Of a DNA stretch of 33,531 nt, positions 31,925 through 33,531 are shown in pieces. Numbering within the stretch: the stretch's first letter is position 1; every line of letters starts with the position of its first letter. The notes under the pieces are model-generated. The model saw only the letters and a list, made by a program, of their open reading frames with translations, was not told the origin of the DNA and ran no database searches. The position numbers and the translations under genes were made by a program. The stretch comes from DUUI01 sp964345765 (GTDB lineage: Bacteria > Bacillota_I > Bacilli_A > Erysipelotrichales > Erysipelotrichaceae): positions 1 through 33,531 of the forward strand of contig CAYFSJ010000012.1 in assembly GCA_964345765.1 (NCBI GenBank). Direction: 5' to 3'.

Positions 31925-33085
31925 ATGGGATATTTTGATAGAGTACTCGATCGCAGACATAATTCATACAAAGTTTCTAAGATGACCAAAGACAAATATT
32001 ACAAAGATGACAAGAAAACCATTGCCTATACGGTAGCTGATATGGATTTCCCTGTTATGCCAGAAGTAAGAGAAGCAATTTGTGAGTATATGAAAGAGAA
32101 TACCTTTGGGTATACTTTTCCAACCCAACCATACTATGATGCACTATCAGATTATTTTAAAAGACATCACGATTTTGAATTTAAAAGAGAAGATGTTTTA
32201 ACTTTTAATGGAGTTCTTAATATAATTGAAGAACTTATTCAAACCTTTACAAATGAAGGGGATGGAGTTTTAATCTTTACTCCTGTTTATCCACCATTTT
32301 ATAGAATTATTAAGAATAATAACCGTAAATTAATTGAATGTCCTCTGAAACTAGAAGACACGCGATATTCAATTGATTTTAAACATTTAGAAGAACTAGC
32401 TAAACAAGATAATTGTAAGATGATTCTATTCTGTAGTCCGCACAACCCAGTTGGCAGAGTTTGGAGAAAAGAAGAACTAACACAATTATCTGATATTGCT
32501 CTTAAAAACGATTTACTTATTATTAGTGATGAAATCCATTGTGACTTTGATAAAGAGGATCATCCCCATGTGATGTTGGCTAGCATAAGTAAGGAAGTGA
32601 GCGATATTACAATGACATGTACTTCCCCTTCTAAAACATTTAATCTAGCTGCACTCAATGTTGCGAATGTAATTATTAAAAATCCAAAACTACTAGGTGA
32701 AGTGAGTAACCATGTTGGTCAAAAAGCTCATAATGGAGCTAACGCTTTAGGATTAGTCGGTTGTCAAGCTGCTTATGAAAAAGGAGACCGTTGGATTAAA
32801 GAATTAAATGATTTACTTCAGATTAACGAACAAAGAGTTATAGATGGATTGAAAGATTATGAGAATATTACTGTTATTCCTAGAGAAGGAACCTATCTAC
32901 TTTGGTTAGATTGCCGCAAAGTTGAAGTTGAAGATTTACAAACAAAATTGAAAGAATGCGGAATCTATTGTGCCTGCGGTAAAGATTATGGAGAACAAGG
33001 AACAGGGTTTATTCGAGTTAATATCGCTTGTCCTACTGAATATGTAGATATATTTGTTGAAAGAATGACAAAAGTTTTAGACTAA
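31925..33085 (+). CDS. MalY/PatB-type PLP aminotransferase/cystathionine beta-lyase
   Basis: This is a fold-type I PLP enzyme of the MalY/PatB group, commonly a C-S beta-lyase acting on cystathionine or cysteine conjugates. The 386 residues contain VADMDFPVMPEVREAI (37-52), the C-S lyase hallmark; FCSPHNPVGRVW (169-180) with the PLP-contacting Asn; SDEIHCDF (201-208, Asp D202); and the PLP lysine K237 in CTSPSKTFNLAAL. GGAGG lies in the end of serS, and the start codon is two bases after the serS stop, so it is in the same T-box-controlled transcript. Serine/cysteine metabolism would make sense of that, by inference. The stop is directly followed by a parS site and a terminator. Confidence 0.85.
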   Translation: MGYFDRVLDRRHNSYKVSKMTKDKYYKDDKKTIAYTVADMDFPVMPEVREAICEYMKENTFGYTFPTQPYYDALSDYFKRHHDFEFKREDVLTFNGVLNIIEELIQTFTNEGDGVLIFTPVYPPFYRIIKNNNRKLIECPLKLEDTRYSIDFKHLEELAKQDNCKMILFCSPHNPVGRVWRKEELTQLSDIALKNDLLIISDEIHCDFDKEDHPHVMLASISKEVSDITMTCTSPSKTFNLAALNVANVIIKNPKLLGEVSNHVGQKAHNGANALGLVGCQAAYEKGDRWIKELNDLLQINEQRVIDGLKDYENITVIPREGTYLLWLDCRKVEVEDLQTKLKECGIYCACGKDYGEQGTGFIRVNIACPTEYVDIFVERMTKVLD

Positions 33086-33101
33086 TGTTTCACGTGAAAC
33101 A
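33086..33101. promoter_or_regulatory. parS: Second parS site, abutting the MalY-type stop codon
   Basis: TGTTTCACGTGAAACA, identical to the first site, begins at the base after the TAA and sits just before the terminator. The two sites are 2531 bases apart. Confidence 0.93.
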
Positions 33102-33130
33102 AAAAAAAGAGAATTATTTCTCTTTTTTTT
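33102..33130 (+). terminator. Terminator after the serS transcript
   Basis: AAAAAAAGAGAA pairs with TTCTCTTTTTTT around a four-base loop (TTAT). Its T-run touches the -35 box of the next promoter. Confidence 0.8.
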
Positions 33131-33156
33131 GACAACAACTGTACCTTCTGTATAGT
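33129..33156 (+). promoter_or_regulatory. Promoter and possible operator of the GntR-type gene
   Basis: A consensus -35 TTGACA (33129-33134), a 16-base spacer and -10 TATAGT (33151-33156) form a strong promoter. The stretch CTGTATAGTGACAG (33148-33161) has the inverted ends CTGT/ACAG around the -10 and may be the autoregulatory operator usual in this family. Confidence 0.7.
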
Positions 33157-33172
33157 GACAGTAGAGGTTAAT

Positions 33173-33531
33173 ATGATAAAAATATATAAACGATCTCAAA
33201 TACCAATCTATAAACAGATTAAACAGCAGATCAAACAAAAGATATTAAACAAAGAACTCAACACAGGAGATCAATTGACTTCGATTAGGTCATTAGCAAG
33301 ACAAATTCAAGTAGGATTATTACGACAACTAAAGCTTACGATGAATTAGTCTTAGAAGGATACTTAATTAGTCGGCCAGGTATAGGATTTTTTGTTAACG
33401 AATTAAATCATGATTTAATCATCTCTATACAAAAGGATCTAATTCGAGATGATGTCATAGAACTATTAACAAAGTTAAAAGAAATCAGAGATTTTAAGAG
33501 AATATGATTTACATGCAGTAACTCTAAATCG
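33173..33531 (+). pseudogene. GntR family (YtrA-like) regulator, frameshifted and partial
   Basis: The gene begins MIKIYKRSQIPIYKQIKQQI and then QKILNKELNTGDQLTSIRSL, the start of a GntR winged helix as in the short YtrA-type regulators of ABC operons. After ARQIQV (about 33313) the frame breaks and the first frame stops at 33349. The next frame continues correctly from 33316 as IITTTKAYDELVLEGYLISR then PGIGFFVNELN, so one base is missing between V and I. In that frame a stop follows at 33507; the third frame then reads EYDLHAVTLN, which might indicate a second lesion. The start is ATG at 33173 with GAGG upstream. The downstream ABC genes of such operons would lie beyond the window. Confidence 0.75.

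Noticed and set aside
1..33531. CRISPR array, tRNA, rRNA, insertion-sequence transposase or prophage genes
   Set aside because: None was seen: no regularly spaced direct repeats, no transposase or integrase frame, and no tRNA cloverleaf was recognised in the intergenic regions by eye.

Overview
This 33.5 kb window is the chromosomal replication-origin region of an AT-rich, low-GC Gram-positive bacterium (Bacillota). The order rpmH-rnpA-yidC-jag to the left and dnaA-dnaN-yaaA-recF-gyrB-gyrA to the right of a dense cluster of DnaA boxes is the classic Firmicute/Mollicute oriC arrangement. T-box leaders, Bacillus-type promoters and strong AGGAGG ribosome binding sites fit. The gene content resembles Erysipelotrichia-type lineages, but this placement is an inference. 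The sporulation genes that accompany pth-mfd-rqcP in Bacillus (spoVT, yabP, yabQ) are absent here.

Left arm (1-19,070), mostly minus strand, so transcribed away from the origin. From the origin outward: rpmH-rnpA-yidC-jag, ending at a terminator; pth-mfd-rqcP-gpmI-gpx, a packed run with overlapping stops and starts; a divergent pair of a plus-strand AraC regulator and a minus-strand tryptophanase-family PLP lyase led by a T-box; a sugar nucleotidyltransferase plus N-acetylhexosamine-kinase-like pair; divIC; a plus-strand Nudix-GNAT fusion; and the overlapping cluster tmk-holB-ricT-rsmI-DUF2812. At the extreme left is a broken pyrE, starting inside a long imperfect palindrome and frameshifted at its PRPP-binding motif.

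Origin (about 19,070-19,680 and 21,030-21,172). The region upstream of dnaA carries five boxes identical to TTATCCACA and about ten near-matches. The dnaA-dnaN gap carries a DnaA-box-like site followed by tandem TAA/TAG-type trinucleotides, resembling the basal unwinding element of Bacillus origins.

Right arm (19,680-33,531), all plus strand: dnaA, dnaN, yaaA, recF, gyrB and gyrA; then a DUF1538 membrane protein with an internal duplication, followed at once by a double PII-like protein; then serS under its own T-box leader, a MalY/PatB-type PLP enzyme, and a frameshifted GntR regulator running into the window end. Two perfect 16-bp parS (ParB-binding) sites lie here, one inside the serS T-box leader and one abutting the stop codon of the MalY-type gene.

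The most unusual points are: a T-box leader on a divergent tryptophanase-family enzyme; a parS palindrome built into the serS riboswitch, where it would form the hairpin just before the antiterminator; the DUF1538/tandem-PII pair; a Nudix-GNAT fusion; and GyrA and GyrB residues at quinolone-resistance positions that match resistant rather than wild-type E. coli states.
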